A stretch of DNA of 36,893 nucleotides from positions 1-36,893 of the forward strand of contig JAZNBK010000002.1 in NCBI GenBank assembly GCA_045587025.1, read 5' to 3'. Shown here in pieces: positions 6,129-14,788 of this stretch. This stretch comes from UBA1740 sp045587025 (GTDB lineage Bacteria; Bacillota; Clostridia; Oscillospirales; CAG-272). The position numbers were made by a program, and so were the translations under genes. The notes beneath the pieces were generated by a model. It had not been told where the DNA came from and searched no databases. It saw only the letters and a program-made list of their open reading frames with translations. Position 1 is the first letter of the stretch, and every line of letters starts with the position of its first letter.

Positions 6129-8789
6129 ATGAAAAGATCATTCTCGCCCGACTTCTATTTACTTAAGGATCAACCGAGCGAACTGCCCTTCGTCGAGGAC
6201 CTTAAAAAGCCGTATCACGAAAATCCGCCTAAGAATTTCGGTAAACGGAAAATTGAAAATGATGAGGTTTCGGTAGACGGCCTATATTTAGTCAAGGAAT
6301 TTAACGATAAAAAGGGACTTCTTGAAACTGCCTATGCAGATTTTGAATTTTTTACGTCTCTTTATAAGATAGGCGGAAAGAAATTCCCCGTATTAATCAA
6401 GCAACAAGAAACGAGCTGCTTCGAGGAATACACGCTCGAGGTCAAGGAAGATGAAATTGTAATCTCCGCCAACGATACCGAGGGTATCAGAAGGGGAATT
6501 TATTTGCTTGAAGATGAAATAAAAGCAAGTGAAGGCGCCTTTCTCAAGGTAGGCGTTACACACAAAATCCCCTACATAAAGAAAAGAATTACGAGGGGCT
6601 TTTTCAGCCCGACGAACCGTCCCCCGCAAAATGGCGACGAGCTTAGCGACGATATAGATTACTATCCCGAGGAATATCTTAACCGTTTAGCGCACGACGG
6701 CTCAAACGGAATTTGGATTTATACGAGATTCTGGGATATAATTCCCTCCGAGGTTATTACCGAATCGGGCGTGGGTTATGAAAAGAGAATCGCAAAACTT
6801 AACAGGGTTTGCGACAAATGCGAAAAATACGGAATCGGTGTTTACGTATTCGCAATCGAGCCGGCTCCGCCAAAGCCGGGTGAGCTAAGAGAAAAATACA
6901 GAGCCCTTATAGGCGGCGGTCCGAGCGCTCCCTCCTTCGCTGTCTCGGTATGTACTCACACCGAGCTTGGCAAAAAATATTGTATAGACGCGACGAAAAA
7001 GCTCTGCGAAATGGCTCCCAAAATTGCGGGATACATTTCTATTACGGCAGGTGAAAGAGCTACCTCCTGCGGAGCTAATGGCGTAGTACATACCTGTCCC
7101 TACTGCGGTCATAAAACGAGAGGCGCTTCTCTCGGACAAACGATTGACTGTCTTAAGGAGGGTATCCGTCAGAGCGGAAGCAAGGCAGAGTTTATAAGCT
7201 GGACATACGGTCATAGAAGTTGGGACTATAAGGACATCTCCGACTATATAGAGGCATCTCCCGACGACGTTATGCTTATGCAGAACTTCGAGGATGCTGG
7301 CTATGCCGAGCAATTAGGCAGAGAAAGAGTTGCTATTGACTATTGGCTCTCTTATCCCGGTCCCTCTCAGATGTTCTGCCATACGGCAAAGGAAGCAAAA
7401 AAGCACAACAAGCATTTGTACGCTAAAATGCAGATTTGCTCGTCTCACGAGCTTTCTACTATTCCGTATATTCCTACGCCCGGTCTTGTTTTTGAGAAAT
7501 TCAAGGGCGCAAGAGAATGCGGTGTCGAGGGCGTTATGGAATGCTGGTATTTCGGAAACTATCCTTCGATTATGAGCAAGGCGGCGGGCGACCTTTCATT
7601 CTACGACGACTTCTCCGACAAGGATGCGTTTCTTTTGAAGCTCGCTTCGGCGTATTGCGGAAGAACGAACGCGCCCAAGCTGGCAGAGGCGTGGAAGCAT
7701 TTTGAGGAGGGATATAAAAACTATCCTATCAATATCAGCTTCAGCTATTACGGACCTATGCACGACGGTATCTGCTGGAAGCTCCGTCTTATTCCCCGTA
7801 ACTTCTCGCTCCCTCGCTCGTGGCACCTCGACCTTGCGGACGGCGACAGAATGTGGTGCGCTCTTAACGGAGGACATACGCCCGACGAAGCGATAACGCT
7901 TATAAGCACGATGAAGCAGGAATACGAGCGCGCTCTTGAGATACTTAAGGATGCGGAAATTCCCGAGGAGCACCGCAACGTAGCGGACGCGCTCTACGTG
8001 CTTTGCGAAAGCGCCTTGAATATCCTTATCTTCTATAGGAAGCGTGAGCATCTCGGTTTATGCGAGGGCGATCCTAATCAGCTCCTTTCCGAGATGAAGG
8101 AAATCGTATATAAGGAAATGGAAACGAGCCGCAAGATGATTACGCTCTGCGAGAAGGACACTCGTCTTGGATATCACTCCGAGGCGGCGGGCTTCAAATT
8201 CTTCCCGAAGATTATTCTCGAGAGAATAGAAGCTCTTGAGGACCTCTTGAAAACCGAATTCCCCGAAATCGAAAACCGTGTAAAGCAGGGACTTTTGCCT
8301 CTTGAATACTATGCGGGCGTCGAGGACGATATCCCCCATTACAAGCTGATACACGGAGATATCTCGAAGGCGGAATGGGTACCTCTCAGTGACGGAATAA
8401 ACAAATTCTGCGCTTCCCAGGACGACGAAAATCTCTATATCAAGGTTACCGAGGGCGGTTGGACCGTTCTTACTGCCGAATTCCAGCTTTTCCACCTATA
8501 TCCCGCATTGCATATCGGAGCAAACGCGGTTGATTTCATAGCGGACACGGTAATACACACCTTCTCGCTATTCGGCGAAGCCGCAGAAAAGGAAATCAGC
8601 AAGTGGAAGCACGAGAGATGCGAGGACGGAATACTGCTTACCGTAAACAAGAAATCGGTCGGCTGGGACGGCGAAAGACCTATAAAGGTAAGACCCAGCG
8701 TCGGTATGGGAATGTGGAGTGTCGACGAATTCTCGGGCGGCTATCTTGGCGAAGGAAACTTCGGCTGGTTTATGCCTGAAAAGAAGTAA
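6129..8789 (+). CDS. large intracellular glycoside-hydrolase-like protein (GH20-type N-terminal domain)
   Basis: 886 residues, no signal peptide, so probably cytoplasmic. AAAGGAGAGG precedes ATG 6129. Residues ~100-130 (EEYTLEVKEDEIVI, then ANDTEGIRRGIYLLED) match the small alpha/beta domain that precedes the barrel in GH20 and related families such as GH67. The middle, about 145-480, has the look of a (beta/alpha)8 barrel: DGSNGIWIY, IGVYVFAIEP, IAGYISITAGE, AEFISWTYG and GVEGVMECWYFGNYP. Glu ~309 (TAGER) and Glu ~470 (VMECW) are candidate catalytic acids. A CPYC pair near residue 325 may bind metal. Residues ~480-700 are helical and the last ~170 look like a beta-sandwich. It likely acts on imported oligosaccharides. 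The exact family and substrate could not be assigned. It is monocistronic, with its own promoter and terminator. Confidence 0.7.
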   Translation: MKRSFSPDFYLLKDQPSELPFVEDLKKPYHENPPKNFGKRKIENDEVSVDGLYLVKEFNDKKGLLETAYADFEFFTSLYKIGGKKFPVLIKQQETSCFEEYTLEVKEDEIVISANDTEGIRRGIYLLEDEIKASEGAFLKVGVTHKIPYIKKRITRGFFSPTNRPPQNGDELSDDIDYYPEEYLNRLAHDGSNGIWIYTRFWDIIPSEVITESGVGYEKRIAKLNRVCDKCEKYGIGVYVFAIEPAPPKPGELREKYRALIGGGPSAPSFAVSVCTHTELGKKYCIDATKKLCEMAPKIAGYISITAGERATSCGANGVVHTCPYCGHKTRGASLGQTIDCLKEGIRQSGSKAEFISWTYGHRSWDYKDISDYIEASPDDVMLMQNFEDAGYAEQLGRERVAIDYWLSYPGPSQMFCHTAKEAKKHNKHLYAKMQICSSHELSTIPYIPTPGLVFEKFKGARECGVEGVMECWYFGNYPSIMSKAAGDLSFYDDFSDKDAFLLKLASAYCGRTNAPKLAEAWKHFEEGYKNYPINISFSYYGPMHDGICWKLRLIPRNFSLPRSWHLDLADGDRMWCALNGGHTPDEAITLISTMKQEYERALEILKDAEIPEEHRNVADALYVLCESALNILIFYRKREHLGLCEGDPNQLLSEMKEIVYKEMETSRKMITLCEKDTRLGYHSEAAGFKFFPKIILERIEALEDLLKTEFPEIENRVKQGLLPLEYYAGVEDDIPHYKLIHGDISKAEWVPLSDGINKFCASQDDENLYIKVTEGGWTVLTAEFQLFHLYPALHIGANAVDFIADTVIHTFSLFGEAAEKEISKWKHERCEDGILLTVNKKSVGWDGERPIKVRPSVGMGMWSVDEFSGGYLGEGNFGWFMPEKK

Positions 8790-8807
8790 TTTTCCAAAAT
8801 AATTTTT

Positions 8808-8851
8808 AAAAAAGCGTTTTTTACACTTTTTTGTGTATTTAACGCTTTTTT
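8808..8851 (+). terminator. terminator after the glycoside hydrolase gene
   Basis: AAAAAAGCGTT (8808-8818) pairs with AACGCTTTTTT (8841-8851), with an inner TACAC/GTGTA stem and a T-rich 3' arm. It ends four bases before the next promoter's -35 box and could work in both directions. Confidence 0.88.
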
Positions 8852-8854
8852 CTA

Positions 8855-8883
8855 TTGACAAATTATTACAAAGGTGCTAAAAT
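8855..8883 (+). promoter_or_regulatory. promoter of the antiporter gene
   Basis: TTGACA (8855-8860), a 17-base spacer, TAAAAT (8878-8883), with an extended -10 TG at 8875-8876. Confidence 0.85.
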
Positions 8884-8927
8884 CAATTTTTGTACGAATT
8901 TAATTTTTGACATAAGAGGATAAAAAA

Positions 8928-10217
8928 ATGGAGATTTTACTTAGTATTGCTTTTGCGCTATTTAGCGGCCTTTTAATGACAAGAGTTATTAAACCGTTCG
9001 GGCTTCCCGCGGTTACGGGATATCTTATCGCGGGTATTCTTATAGGTCCTTACTGCTTAGGCGCACTCGGTATCGAGGGAATTGGCTTTGTTTCTATGGA
9101 ATACGTAGAGCGCTTTAAGCTGATTTCGGACGTTGCGCTCGGCTTTATCGCCTTTTCAATAGGAAACGAATTCCGTGTTTCCGACCTTAAAAAAATGGGA
9201 AAGCAAGCGACTGTTATAGGCGTTTTCCAAGCGCTTATGGCTACTCTGCTCGTGGATATAGCTCTGTGTTCCTTGAGCCGTATTCTCGGTGAGAGTGTGC
9301 TGCCTATGAGTGTCGCAATTACTCTTGGCGCTATTGCTACCGCTACCGCGCCCGCCGCTACTCTTATGGTCATTCGTCAATATAAGGCGAGGGGAAAGCT
9401 CACGGATATTCTGCTCCCCATCGTCGCTCTTGACGACGCTGTCGGTCTTGTCGTTTTCTCGGTTTCCTTCGGCATTGCCAAGGCGCTCAACAGCGGACAC
9501 GTCGACCTCGTTTCCATCGTCGCAAATCCTTTGCTTGAAATCGTCATTTCCTTAGTATTGGGCGTTGTTATGGGCTATATTTTCTCGCAAACAGAGAAGC
9601 TTTTCCACTCGCGCAGTAAGCGTCTTTCCGTTTCGGTCTGCTTTGTCATTCTGACCGTCGCTCTTACGCAAATTAAAATAGCAGTACCTGATTCCTCTCT
9701 TATATTCAGCGCTTCCCCTCTTCTTACCTGTATGATGCTCGGAACAGTTTTTTGCAACGTTTGTGAATCCTCAGAGGAGCTTATGGACCGAGTTGACAGG
9801 TGGACTACTCCGCTTTTCGTGCTTTTCTTCGTTATCAGCGGCTCGGAGCTTGAATTAAGCGTATTTGGAAGCATTACCGTAATCGGAATAGGTCTTGTCT
9901 ACATAATCTTCCGTTCTCTCGGAAAAATCGTGGGCGCAGGCATAAGCTCAAAAATGGTTAAATGCGACCCTACGATAGTAAAATACCTCGGCATTACGCT
10001 TCTCCCTCAGGCGGGAGTTGCTCTCGGCATGTCGGTGAGCGCTATGGCGTTAGGCGGCTTTGAGGGCGGTTTGATAAGAAACATAATTCTCTTTTCGGTA
10101 TTGATATATGAAATAGTAGGCCCTTTGCTTACCAAGATTGCTCTTATAAGGGCGAAGGAAATCATTCCGGAGGAAAGAAGGTCCTCGAAAAAGCTCAATG
10201 CGGACAGAATAAAATAA
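8928..10217 (+). CDS. CPA2-family cation/proton antiporter (Na+/H+ exchanger domain)
   Basis: 429 residues made of about 12-13 transmembrane segments. Family marks are VTGYLIAGILIGP near residue 30, a helix with ATATAPAATLMVIRQY near 145, and the transport-site pair LPIVALDDAVGLVVFS near 165, whose adjacent Asp residues are typical of this superfamily. There is no C-terminal TrkA-N (RCK) domain, unlike KefB/KefC, so it is the membrane module alone with a basic tail. AGAGGA is seven bases before the ATG. It should exchange Na+ or K+ for protons in the cytoplasmic membrane; the ion cannot be told from sequence. Transcribed alone. Confidence 0.88.
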   Translation: MEILLSIAFALFSGLLMTRVIKPFGLPAVTGYLIAGILIGPYCLGALGIEGIGFVSMEYVERFKLISDVALGFIAFSIGNEFRVSDLKKMGKQATVIGVFQALMATLLVDIALCSLSRILGESVLPMSVAITLGAIATATAPAATLMVIRQYKARGKLTDILLPIVALDDAVGLVVFSVSFGIAKALNSGHVDLVSIVANPLLEIVISLVLGVVMGYIFSQTEKLFHSRSKRLSVSVCFVILTVALTQIKIAVPDSSLIFSASPLLTCMMLGTVFCNVCESSEELMDRVDRWTTPLFVLFFVISGSELELSVFGSITVIGIGLVYIIFRSLGKIVGAGISSKMVKCDPTIVKYLGITLLPQAGVALGMSVSAMALGGFEGGLIRNIILFSVLIYEIVGPLLTKIALIRAKEIIPEERRSSKKLNADRIK

Positions 10218-10288
10218 GTTTTTTCAAAAAACGAAGGTCGTCTTGCGGTCATTTATATATTTTTTATTCAAAAAATTCCTTTTTTCTC

Positions 10289-10317
10289 TTGACAATTAAG
10301 CGTAAAATGTGTATAAT
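10289..10317 (+). promoter_or_regulatory. consensus promoter of the yceD-rpmF operon
   Basis: Perfect TTGACA (10289-10294), a 17-base spacer, perfect TATAAT (10312-10317). Such strength fits a ribosomal-protein operon. Confidence 0.93.
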
Positions 10318-10379
10318 GATATGTACGACTTTGAGAATTAGTCCTTTTATTCTCAAATATAATATCGGCAGGTGGATTT

Positions 10380-10931
10380 ATGAAGTTAGATTTAAGAGCT
10401 ATGCTTGCAGGTGAATGTCGTGCGCTCGATGTGAATTTTAATCTTGAGCCACAGGATTACTCAGAGGACCGCACAAGTAATCTTTGGGGTGTTCACTTCT
10501 CCACACCTCTCAGAATAATCGGTAAAATTACCAACTCTGCCGGTTATATGCGTCTTTCAATTGAGGCATACATCGAATATGTGGCGCCTTGCTCCCGCTG
10601 TCTTTGCGACGTGCCGGGAAGCTTCGGCTTTTCATTGGATAAGACCGTAGCGCCCGCCAAATTGCTTGAAAGTCAGGACGAGGATAAGCTCGACGATTAC
10701 GTCGTTATTGAGGACGGGTTCCTGAATTTAGACGAAATGCTCCTTGAATTGCTTGAATTGGACTTTCCGTCAAAAATACTTTGCAAGGAGGACTGTCTCG
10801 GTCTTTGCTCGAAATGCGGCAAGGATTTAAACGAGGGCAGTTGTAATTGCAACCATAAAGAAATCGACCCGCGCCTTGCGCCGCTGCAAAAAATACTTTT
10901 GCAGATGCAACAAGAAGAAAATAATAAATAA
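10380..10931 (+). CDS. YceD family protein (DUF177)
   Basis: 183 residues. The DUF177 pattern is visible: an N-terminal beta domain, YVAPCSRCLCDV at about residues 68-79, an acidic middle (ESQDEDKLDDYVVIEDGFLNLDE has the typical shape), LLELLELDFPSKILC, and a Cys cluster CKEDCLGLCSKCGKDLNEGSCNC that probably holds zinc. YceD is conserved directly before rpmF and is implicated in 23S rRNA accumulation and 50S assembly in E. coli and plants. The order is kept here, 50 bases before rpmF. Confidence 0.93.
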   Translation: MKLDLRAMLAGECRALDVNFNLEPQDYSEDRTSNLWGVHFSTPLRIIGKITNSAGYMRLSIEAYIEYVAPCSRCLCDVPGSFGFSLDKTVAPAKLLESQDEDKLDDYVVIEDGFLNLDEMLLELLELDFPSKILCKEDCLGLCSKCGKDLNEGSCNCNHKEIDPRLAPLQKILLQMQQEENNK

Positions 10932-10981
10932 TTATAATAATATACAGCACGTTGTGCTAACGACTAAGGAGGTATAAGAAG

Positions 10982-11164
10982 ATGGCAGTACCGAAGAGAA
11001 AAGTATCTAAAGCGCGCAGAGATAAAAGACGCTCAAGCACATGGAAGTTGAACCTTCCGAGTCTTGTTAAGTGCCCCAAGTGCGGTGCTTTTAAGCTCAC
11101 TCACCGTGTTTGCAAGGCCTGTGGCTATTACAAGGGTGAGGAAATCATTAAGGTAGAGGAATAA
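10982..11164 (+). CDS. rpmF: 50S ribosomal protein L32
   Basis: 60 residues with the invariant start MAVPKRKVSKARRDKRRS and the zinc ribbon CPKCGAFKLTHRVCKACGYYKG, i.e. the four-Cys (zinc-binding) form. AAGGAGG lies ten bases before ATG 10982. Second gene of the operon with yceD. Confidence 0.98.
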   Translation: MAVPKRKVSKARRDKRRSSTWKLNLPSLVKCPKCGAFKLTHRVCKACGYYKGEEIIKVEE

Positions 11165-11172
11165 TCTATCAT

Positions 11173-11208
11173 AAAAAACGGAATGCAAGAAAAGCATTCC
11201 GTTTTTTT
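11173..11208. terminator. bidirectional terminator between rpmF and the SDR gene
   Basis: AAAAAACGGAATGC pairs with GCATTCCGTTTTTT around AAGAAAA. T runs exist on both strands, so it ends rpmF rightward and the SDR gene leftward. Confidence 0.92.
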
Positions 11209-11237
11209 CTTTATCAGCCGCTTACGCAGTGACTTTT

Positions 11238-11984
11238 TTATTTAAATAGCTTGATAAGTATGCTATGAGGAAAAATTTTTGCAATGGCTCTTGCCACCTT
11301 CATTTTAAAGGTGGGGACTACCACTCTTTTTCTTTTTTTTGCAGAATTTAATATTACACGGCAGATAAAATCGCAATCAGAGGACAGACGTTTTTTCTTT
11401 GTTGGCATACTTCCGTTATACGCAATCTCCAAAAACTCAGTATCGACAGGGCCGGGACAAGCCACGGTAACGTGAATTTTTTTGCCTTTCAATTCCTCGC
11501 CAATTGCACTTGAAAAGGCAAGAACAAACGCTTTAGTGGCTGAATAAACGGCAAAACGCGGCTGCGGCAAAAAGGCGGCGGCACTCGCAAGCTGAACTAT
11601 ATGGGAATCTTCAGACATATACGGCAGACATACGTGGGTTATATATGTTAGCGCCTCGCAATTAAGTGAAATCATATTTATCTGCTTATCGCCGTCGGTG
11701 CTTGAAAAATCTCCATAAATACCCATACCCGCACAATTAAAAAGCCAACTTATCTTTACATTTTTCTCTTTTAGCGCAATCGAAAGCTTCTCTCTCGCTT
11801 CCCTGTTTGTGACGTCTAATGCAAAGATACGGACGGGCTTGTCGCACTCCGCTTTTACCTCTTGAAGCTTATCTTCCCTTCTTGCGACGAGCCATAGCTC
11901 GTCGACTTCCCTCTCCCGATATACGAGCCGAGCAAGCTCTCTGCCCATTCCGCTCGACGCGCCTATAATCAACGCAATATTCAT
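11238..11984 (-). CDS. short-chain dehydrogenase/reductase (SDR family)
   Basis: 248 residues from the ATG at 11984, which has AAGGGGG six bases upstream. A longer in-frame start at 12014 lacks a ribosome binding site. Classical SDR features in order: cofactor loop GASSGMG (~8-14), NCAGMG (~84-89), an active-site Ser in QLASAAAF, YSATK with catalytic Tyr and Lys (~150), and the post-active-site PGPVDTEF. Arg in LVARREDK after beta-2 suggests NADP(H) preference. The C-terminus is basic and hydrophobic (AKIFPHSILIKLFK), as in membrane-associated SDRs. The substrate is unknown. Transcribed alone, leftward. Confidence 0.92.
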   Translation of the reverse strand: MNIALIIGASSGMGRELARLVYREREVDELWLVARREDKLQEVKAECDKPVRIFALDVTNREAREKLSIALKEKNVKISWLFNCAGMGIYGDFSSTDGDKQINMISLNCEALTYITHVCLPYMSEDSHIVQLASAAAFLPQPRFAVYSATKAFVLAFSSAIGEELKGKKIHVTVACPGPVDTEFLEIAYNGSMPTKKKRLSSDCDFICRVILNSAKKRKRVVVPTFKMKVARAIAKIFPHSILIKLFK

Positions 11985-12105
11985 AAAAAGCCCCCTTAAT
12001 TCTATAAAACCCATAGCCGTTTTTTCACGGCAAAACCGTTATGAACAAAGTATACTATATTTTTTTATAAAATGCAATAAGTCAATACCTCGTTTTTTCT
12101 TTCGA

Positions 12106-12134
12106 TTGACACGACGGAAATAAAATGATAAAAT
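12106..12134 (+). promoter_or_regulatory. promoter of the sigma factor-serpin operon
   Basis: TTGACA (12106-12111), a 17-base spacer, TAAAAT (12129-12134) with an extended -10 TG at 12126-12127. It looks sigma-A dependent. A separate autoregulated ECF promoter (AAC motif) was not obvious. Confidence 0.8.
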
Positions 12135-12219
12135 ATAATATAAATATTTTTTATTCACTATGAGAGTTTTTCTTGCCTGATACGAATAAAGGATGAAAAG
12201 TCCGAGAGGAGAAGTTGAA

Positions 12220-12774
12220 ATGAGTAACGGTGAAGGTAGCTACCGCCGTTTTCTCGAGGGAGAAAAAAACGCGTTTTCAGAAATTATCGAGTTATATCGA
12301 AAAAATCTTATTTTCTTCATAAACAGATATTTAAACAATTTAAGCGAGGCCGAAGAAATTGCAGAGGACTGCTTTGTTGAGCTTATCGTGCATCCTCGGC
12401 GTTACAATTTCAAGACATCTTTAAAAACTTATCTGTTCACCATAGCAAGAAACAAGGCGGTCGATTTGATCAGAAAAAAGAAATTTACCGTTTTTAATGC
12501 CGAGGAGGTCTTATTAAACGCAAGCGACGACCTTATAGAATTTGAAGAGGATATCTTGAAGCGCGAGTCTGAAAAAGCATTACATAACGCAATGAATAAG
12601 CTTCAGTATGATTATCGCTCTGCGCTTCACTTGATATATTTCGAAGATATGTCATATAACGAAGCGTGCGTCGTCATGAAAAAAACGAAAAAACAAATCG
12701 AAAATTTAGTATACCGAGCAAAAATAGCCCTGCGAGCTATTTTGGAAAAAGAGGGATTCAAATATGAAGGATAA
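12220..12774 (+). CDS. ECF-type RNA polymerase sigma factor
   Basis: 184 residues from ATG 12220, preceded by AGGAG at 12207-12211. An upstream in-frame ATG at 12193 has poorer spacing. Region 2 is clear: FSEIIELYRKNLIFFINRYL, the EAEEIAEDCFVEL segment, and TYLFTIARNKAVDLIRKKK. Region 4 follows as a helix-turn-helix: LQYDYRSALHLIYFEDMSYNEACVVMKKTKKQIENLVYRAK. The stop overlaps the next gene's start by 11 bases, so the two are translationally coupled, the usual arrangement of an ECF sigma factor and its anti-sigma partner. Confidence 0.93.
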   Translation: MSNGEGSYRRFLEGEKNAFSEIIELYRKNLIFFINRYLNNLSEAEEIAEDCFVELIVHPRRYNFKTSLKTYLFTIARNKAVDLIRKKKFTVFNAEEVLLNASDDLIEFEEDILKRESEKALHNAMNKLQYDYRSALHLIYFEDMSYNEACVVMKKTKKQIENLVYRAKIALRAILEKEGFKYEG

Positions 12775-13342
12775 TTTTGCTTTTACTCAGAGCGTTTTTG
12801 AAAAAAGCGAGGCAATCCTCGAAAAAAGGAAAAAGAGAATAAAGGTCATAAAAAGCGCCCTTACTACCTCCTTTTGCGTACTGTTTTTAACGCTTGCGAT
12901 TTTTCTTTCCCCCCTTACCCAAGGAAAAGGAGGGCTGTTAAATAAATTTGCTCCCACAAAAGAAGAGGCAAACGATTTTTATTACTCAGACGCCACATTC
13001 GACGCTGATTCCGATTCAAAAACGTCGATAGAGGTGTCCTCTACGACAAGGCCGAAGGAGGATAGCGACGCAGAGTCAGGCGCAGTTATACAATATTATT
13101 TCGTTTTTGATATGTCGAAAACAGGTGGAAATCTACCCGACAGGATAGAAATTAAAATCTCCGGCGCCACATCCTCTTTATATACCGAAAAGGAGCAGAT
13201 AGGAAATATAATAGACGCCCTTGAGAAATATTCCGCGCTTGAAGCAAAAAGCGAAAAGGCAACCGTCTGTGTGAAGTTTTTATATCGGGACAAGAGCGTT
13301 ATCTTTAACGTCGGAGACGAATTCCTTGAAATTTTTAAATAA
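12764..13342 (+). CDS. single-pass membrane protein, probable anti-sigma partner
   Basis: 192 residues. A cytoplasmic N-terminus with a basic stretch (EKRKKRIKVIK) leads to one transmembrane segment at about 31-51 (LTTSFCVLFLTLAIFLSPL), then an acidic Ser/Thr-rich linker and a folded extracellular domain with YYFVFDMSKTGGNLPDRIEIKI. No zinc-type HxxxCxxC anti-sigma motif is present. The topology and the 11-base overlap with the sigma gene support an anti-sigma or sensor role, but the family was not recognised. It is 27 bases before the serpin gene. Confidence 0.7.
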   Translation: MKDNFAFTQSVFEKSEAILEKRKKRIKVIKSALTTSFCVLFLTLAIFLSPLTQGKGGLLNKFAPTKEEANDFYYSDATFDADSDSKTSIEVSSTTRPKEDSDAESGAVIQYYFVFDMSKTGGNLPDRIEIKISGATSSLYTEKEQIGNIIDALEKYSALEAKSEKATVCVKFLYRDKSVIFNVGDEFLEIFK

Positions 13343-13369
13343 AAGCCAACTGTGCGAAAGGAGAAAAAT

Positions 13370-14608
13370 ATGAAAAATTCATTAAAACGCCGTATTTTAT
13401 CGGCTTTGCTCACGCTTGCGCTTCTCTCTCTGCTCGTCGCCTGCTCTGTCTCAAACGCGGAGGGTACGGTAGACCTTATGGAAGACGTGAGCGCGCCTAA
13501 AATACAGGTAACCGACCTTGACGCAGAAAAATTCCGTGAATACGTATTCGACTTTTCTACCGAGCTATTTAAGAAATCAACAGATGACGAAAAAAACTCT
13601 CTCGTTTCTCCCTTATCGGTAATGATGGCTCTTTCCATGACGGCAAACGGAGCGAGCGGAAATACTCTTACGCAGGCGGAGGAGCTTTTGGGAGAGCTTG
13701 AAACGCTAAACGTCGGCTTATACTATATGAACAGGAAGGGCGTAAGCTCGCAACTAAAAACCGCAAATTCGATATGGATAAAAAATTCGCCCGACTTTAT
13801 AGTTGAAAAGGAATTTTTAGAGAAAAACGCCGCATTTTACGGCGCTGACGCTTATCTCGCCGACTTTGATGCAGATACGGTAAAGGATATTAACTCTTGG
13901 GTTCACAAAAACACCGACGGCAAAATTCAAAAGCTACTCGACAAGCTCAACAAGGACACTATGATGTGTCTTATAAATACGGTACTTTTTAAGGCGGACT
14001 GGATGAAGCCGTTCGACACTGCTCCAAAAGCCCCCTTCTATAACGTAAACGGCGAGCGTGAGGATGCGGAGATGCTCAGTGGACGTGAGGGCGTCTACCT
14101 TAAAAGCGAAAGCGCAAGCGGCTTTGCAAAAAATTACAAGAACGGAGAATACAGCTTTATTGCTCTGCTACCGAACGAAAACGTTTCACTCTCCGATTTT
14201 ATAAATTCGCTCACGTCTGAGAAGCTTATGGCGCTCATAGACAATAAGTCCTCCGAATCCGTAGTGGTTACAATGCCGAAATTCTCTTACGATTACAGCA
14301 CATCTCTTGCAAAAACGGTAGAGGAAATGGGCTGGAGCGACGCCTTTAACGGCGATTTTGCAAGCTTTGAGGGCATTTCAAGGACAACTCCGCTATATAT
14401 AAGCGACGTCATACACAAAACGCACATAAAGCTGAACGAAAACGGTACCGAGGCGGCAGCGGCTACGGCGGTGATTTTAGATAAGACGACCGCCTTCGAG
14501 CCGATTTCTCCGCTGTTTCTCACGTTCGACAGGCCCTTTATGTATATCATCTACGATAATACGGCAGAAATTCCTGTATTTATCGGAACTCTCAATACGA
14601 CGAAGTAA
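13370..14608 (+). CDS. serpin-family lipoprotein (predicted serine protease inhibitor)
   Basis: 412 residues from ATG 13370 with AAAGGAG upstream; a GTG at 13352 was not used. A lipoprotein signal ending LLVAC places it on the outer surface of the membrane. The whole serpin fold is covered: SPLSVMMALSMTANGASGNT, TANSIWI, INSWVHKNTDGKIQKLLD, LINTVLFKADWMKPFD, and the C-terminal signature LFLTFDRPFMYIIYDN. The reactive-loop hinge, from Glu361, is GTEAAAATAV, with small residues as required for loop insertion, so it should be inhibitory. The P1 site lies around Phe376-Glu377 but its exact position is unsure. Cotranscription with a sigma factor suggests induction on protease or envelope stress. 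Confidence 0.93.
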   Translation: MKNSLKRRILSALLTLALLSLLVACSVSNAEGTVDLMEDVSAPKIQVTDLDAEKFREYVFDFSTELFKKSTDDEKNSLVSPLSVMMALSMTANGASGNTLTQAEELLGELETLNVGLYYMNRKGVSSQLKTANSIWIKNSPDFIVEKEFLEKNAAFYGADAYLADFDADTVKDINSWVHKNTDGKIQKLLDKLNKDTMMCLINTVLFKADWMKPFDTAPKAPFYNVNGEREDAEMLSGREGVYLKSESASGFAKNYKNGEYSFIALLPNENVSLSDFINSLTSEKLMALIDNKSSESVVVTMPKFSYDYSTSLAKTVEEMGWSDAFNGDFASFEGISRTTPLYISDVIHKTHIKLNENGTEAAAATAVILDKTTAFEPISPLFLTFDRPFMYIIYDNTAEIPVFIGTLNTTK

Positions 14609-14629
14609 ATTATAAAGATACGAACAACC

Positions 14630-14676
14630 GACCTTCGTATTTCTCTGTAAAGGAGATTTGCGGAGGTCTTTTCTTT
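14630..14676 (+). terminator. terminator of the sigma factor-serpin operon
   Basis: 14630-14646 pairs with 14652-14668 over 17 positions, with two mismatches and some G-T pairs, followed by TTTTCTTT. Confidence 0.8.
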
Positions 14677-14708
14677 ATTTTATTTTTTATGTTTTTTGTG
14701 ATTTAATG

Positions 14709-14737
14709 TTGATTTTTCAGGTGAAATATTGTAAAAT
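14709..14737 (+). promoter_or_regulatory. promoter of the pseudouridine synthase-tex pair
   Basis: TTGATT (14709-14714), a 17-base spacer, TAAAAT (14732-14737). An overlapping TATAAT at 14737-14742 has no matching -35. Confidence 0.65.
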
Positions 14738-14788
14738 ATAATAGTATAAAACGTTTGTTTTGAAGTTATTTTTGAGTGGTGAGTGAGT

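Noticed and set aside
7596..8051. Long minus-strand ORFs inside the glycoside hydrolase gene
   Set aside because: They are shadows of a clear 886-codon gene on the plus strand, with no ribosome binding site and no recognisable protein features.
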